25,469 bases of DNA. It comes from CAZRHR01 sp964599915. Its GTDB lineage: Bacteria; Bacteroidota; Bacteroidia; CAIKAF01. Shown in pieces: positions 24,327 to 25,469 of the stretch (position 1 is the first letter of the stretch; each line of letters opens with the position of its first letter). Position numbers and translations under genes: made by a program. The notes beneath the pieces are model-generated. The model saw only the letters and a list, made by a program, of their open reading frames with translations. It ran no database searches and was not told where the DNA came from. The stretch lies in assembly GCA_964599915.1 (NCBI GenBank), contig CAZRHR010000040.1, forward strand, positions 1-25,469. The letters run 5' to 3'.

Positions 24327-24740
24327 TCATGGGTTTTCCCGAAATTCAATGACCGATAGGTAACGGATGTTGGTTCCGGCAGCCAATGAGGTTCCGGCCG
24401 GTAGCCACATAGGAAAAGCAAGGTGGTCAATACCTGAAATGGAAAAAGATATTTGACTGGTTGTAAATGGTGCCATTGCAGAGCTTTCTACCTTGGAAAT
24501 ATTTAGTGCATTTCCATTGACAACCATTTGAAAATGAGCCGTTGGTGTAGCTACCCCAGACCAACCGGCGGTGTTGACTTGTGCAGGAACTTGTGAAACG
24601 GCATTTTCCACTTTCCAAACATGTCCTACTGGCACTGTTTGAGGGGTGGACTCAATTAAAATAACCCTAGAATAAGAAAGTGTTTGGGAGGGTAAAATAG
24701 TTGAACAGGTGAGAAAAATGATAAGGAGGAAATATTTCAT
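24327..24740 (-). CDS. Small secreted protein of unknown function
   Basis: A 137-residue protein with a signal peptide (KYFLLIIFLTCSTILPSQ, cut near residue 19). The mature part is rich in small, polar and beta-branched residues and looks like a beta-sandwich; it has no cysteine after the leader and no T9SS sorting domain. I recognise no family. Segments such as VPVGHVWKVENA, FQMVVNGNALN and FPMWLPAGTSLAAGTNIRYLSVIEF recall small extracellular binding domains, but that is only impression. The frame stays open for about 80 codons upstream without any ATG, GTG or TTG, so the ATG at 24740 is the only sensible start. It converges with the helicase gene; the 167 nt between them show no convincing terminator. 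Confidence 0.72.
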   Translation of the reverse strand: MKYFLLIIFLTCSTILPSQTLSYSRVILIESTPQTVPVGHVWKVENAVSQVPAQVNTAGWSGVATPTAHFQMVVNGNALNISKVESSAMAPFTTSQISFSISGIDHLAFPMWLPAGTSLAAGTNIRYLSVIEFRENP

Positions 24741-24744
24741 GGAA

Positions 24745-24752
24745 TAAAAATA
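24745..24752 (-). promoter_or_regulatory. Candidate -7 element of the secreted-protein gene
   Basis: Minus strand TATTTTTA is one base off TAnnTTTG and ends 4 nt before the ATG at 24740, the same spacing as in other genes here. No -33 TTTG is seen. Confidence 0.35.
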
Positions 24753-25344
24753 CAGGATTTTGTGTAAAAGTATGGGATTCTTTGTGGGATTTACTCCTGG
24801 AAATGGGAGTGTTTTGGGATGAGGTAAAATGGGGGCGCATCCTCGCCGGGTGGGCTGGATGTGAGCAAAAAATTTGGAAGGTCGGGGGAAAGCACTCCTC
24901 CCGGGAAGCTGGCCTTTCGATCCATTAAACCTTCGATACCTTTTAAAAAAATTTGGTGGTTCAAAGCCGATTTATTTGCTTTTCCTCACCTTCAAGGTAT
25001 CGTTCTTTTTTCTTTTGAAAAATGGAGCACGATAACCACCATACTCCGCCTCGGACCCACTATTCCCACCTTTGAAAGGTCGAAAAAACTAAACCTATCA
25101 AAGGCACCCCCGAGATTCCCAGTGTTAGACAATGTTGGACATGGCCTAAACCACCGCCTAACACCATCCGCTCAACAACATAAGAACCCTGAGCGTTCCC
25201 CGTCGCCCCCAATAAGGCAACGGAGCAGAAAAATAAGTCAATGTGTAGAACTACTTGGCTAATTTACAATATCCAATACCCCATTGTCAATAGGCTGAAC
25301 TACTTTTTTTTAAAAAAATCACCTTTAGATGATTGCATCCTTGG
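24753..25344. other. Long intergenic stretch without a clear gene
   Basis: No supported intact gene is seen. The left part (24741-24984) keeps one minus-strand frame open without a start codon. A 9-bp inverted repeat, CGATACCTT / AAGGTATCG, lies at 24934-24942 and 24994-25002. A G-rich segment near 24828-24862 can form small hairpins (GCC/GGC nested in ATCC/GGAT). The right part contains a gene-like relic (25063-25263). A plus-strand frame of 133 codons crosses the area but has no recognisable protein character. Confidence 0.5.
25063..25263 (-). pseudogene. Possible relic of a signal peptide-bearing outer-membrane protein
   Basis: One minus-strand frame is open for 67 codons between stops and lacks an early start codon. 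It reads like a signal peptide with a Bacteroidota cleavage site (CSVALLGATGNAQ, then GSYVVERMVLGGGLG). This is the usual beginning of a small beta-barrel protein. The frame ends in a stop after about 50 further residues, far too short for a barrel. It may be a decayed gene or a chance resemblance. Confidence 0.3.
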
Positions 25345-25350
25345 TAATAA

Positions 25351-25375
25351 AAAAGGGGGCATTTGGCCCCCTTTT
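25351..25375 (-). terminator. Intrinsic terminator of the T9SS cargo gene at the right edge
   Basis: A perfect 10-bp stem, AAAAGGGGGC / GCCCCCTTTT (25351-25360 with 25366-25375), around a 5-nt loop. The minus strand continues with more T. It lies 24 nt after the stop of the partial gene at 25400. Confidence 0.92.
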
Positions 25376-25399
25376 ATGTCACATTTGGTTTGGACTCCC

Positions 25400-25469
25400 T
25401 TAACGGGTAATGATCATCTTGCTTTGATACACTCCTTCCTCGGTGGTCAATACCAACAAGTAGGTTCCA
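25400..25469 (-). CDS. C-terminal end of a T9SS type A sorting-domain protein (cut by window edge)
   Basis: Only the last 22 complete codons and the stop are inside the window. They read GTYLLVLTTEEGVYQSKMIITR. The pattern GxYxLxV....G....K.II. is the end of a type A sorting domain, which sends proteins through the T9SS to the cell surface or medium. The remainder and its function lie outside. A strong terminator follows 24 nt after the stop. Confidence 0.85.
   Translation of the reverse strand, partial: GTYLLVLTTEEGVYQSKMIITR

Noticed and set aside
24861..25262. Plus-strand open frame of 133 codons
   Set aside because: The translation is proline-, serine- and lysine-rich with no family character, no promoter box close to its ATG and no neighbour in an operon. 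It overlaps the better relic on the other strand.
1..25469. CRISPR array, prophage, insertion sequence or integrase
   Set aside because: No regularly spaced repeats, transposase or integrase frames, or terminal inverted repeats with target duplications were seen anywhere.

Overview
The window reads as chromosomal DNA of a Bacteroidota bacterium. The signs are a TonB-dependent receptor with a carboxypeptidase-regulatory-like N-domain, a very large exported protein with a type IX secretion (T9SS) C-terminal domain, a PorV/PorQ-like barrel, signal peptides cut just before Q, few Shine-Dalgarno sites, and promoters of the Bacteroidota type (TTTG at -33, TAnnTTTG at -7). I cannot place it below phylum with confidence. 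No phage, insertion sequence, CRISPR array or rRNA is visible.

Layout. At 1-921 (minus) lies the N-terminal part of a membrane pyrophosphatase (hppA), cut by the window edge. A HAD-family phosphatase (plus) follows, ending at a perfect 17-bp bidirectional terminator that also serves the convergent greA-HIT pair. From 12292 down to 2844 runs one compact minus-strand operon: TonB-dependent receptor, a 1521-residue T9SS cargo protein, and a PorV/PorQ-like barrel. The genes are 6 nt apart or overlap by 1 nt, with a promoter upstream and an intrinsic terminator downstream. Next come a small membrane-anchored protein with a perfect consensus promoter, and a coupled pair: a secreted metalloprotease-like protein whose zinc motif looks broken, and a tiny secreted protein about 40% Lys/Arg. 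Divergent from this pair is a lipoprotein with a Rieske-like C-terminus but no cluster ligands.

From 19637 to 16143 is an energy-transduction cluster: exbB, a four-helix membrane protein, two exbD-type genes, then dusB. It could power the TonB-dependent receptor, although no tonB is present. Upstream are tRNA-Ser(GGA) and an overlapping tatD-like/ansA pair. A Lhr-like ligase-associated helicase is divergent from tatD, without its usual ligase partner. The right end holds a small secreted protein, a roughly 650-nt stretch with gene-like relics, a strong terminator and the last 22 codons of another T9SS cargo.

The two most notable points are the receptor-cargo-PorV operon, which looks like a self-contained surface module, and a recurrent promoter arrangement. 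In six genes a -7-like element ends only 3-5 nt before the ATG, which predicts leaderless or nearly leaderless mRNAs.
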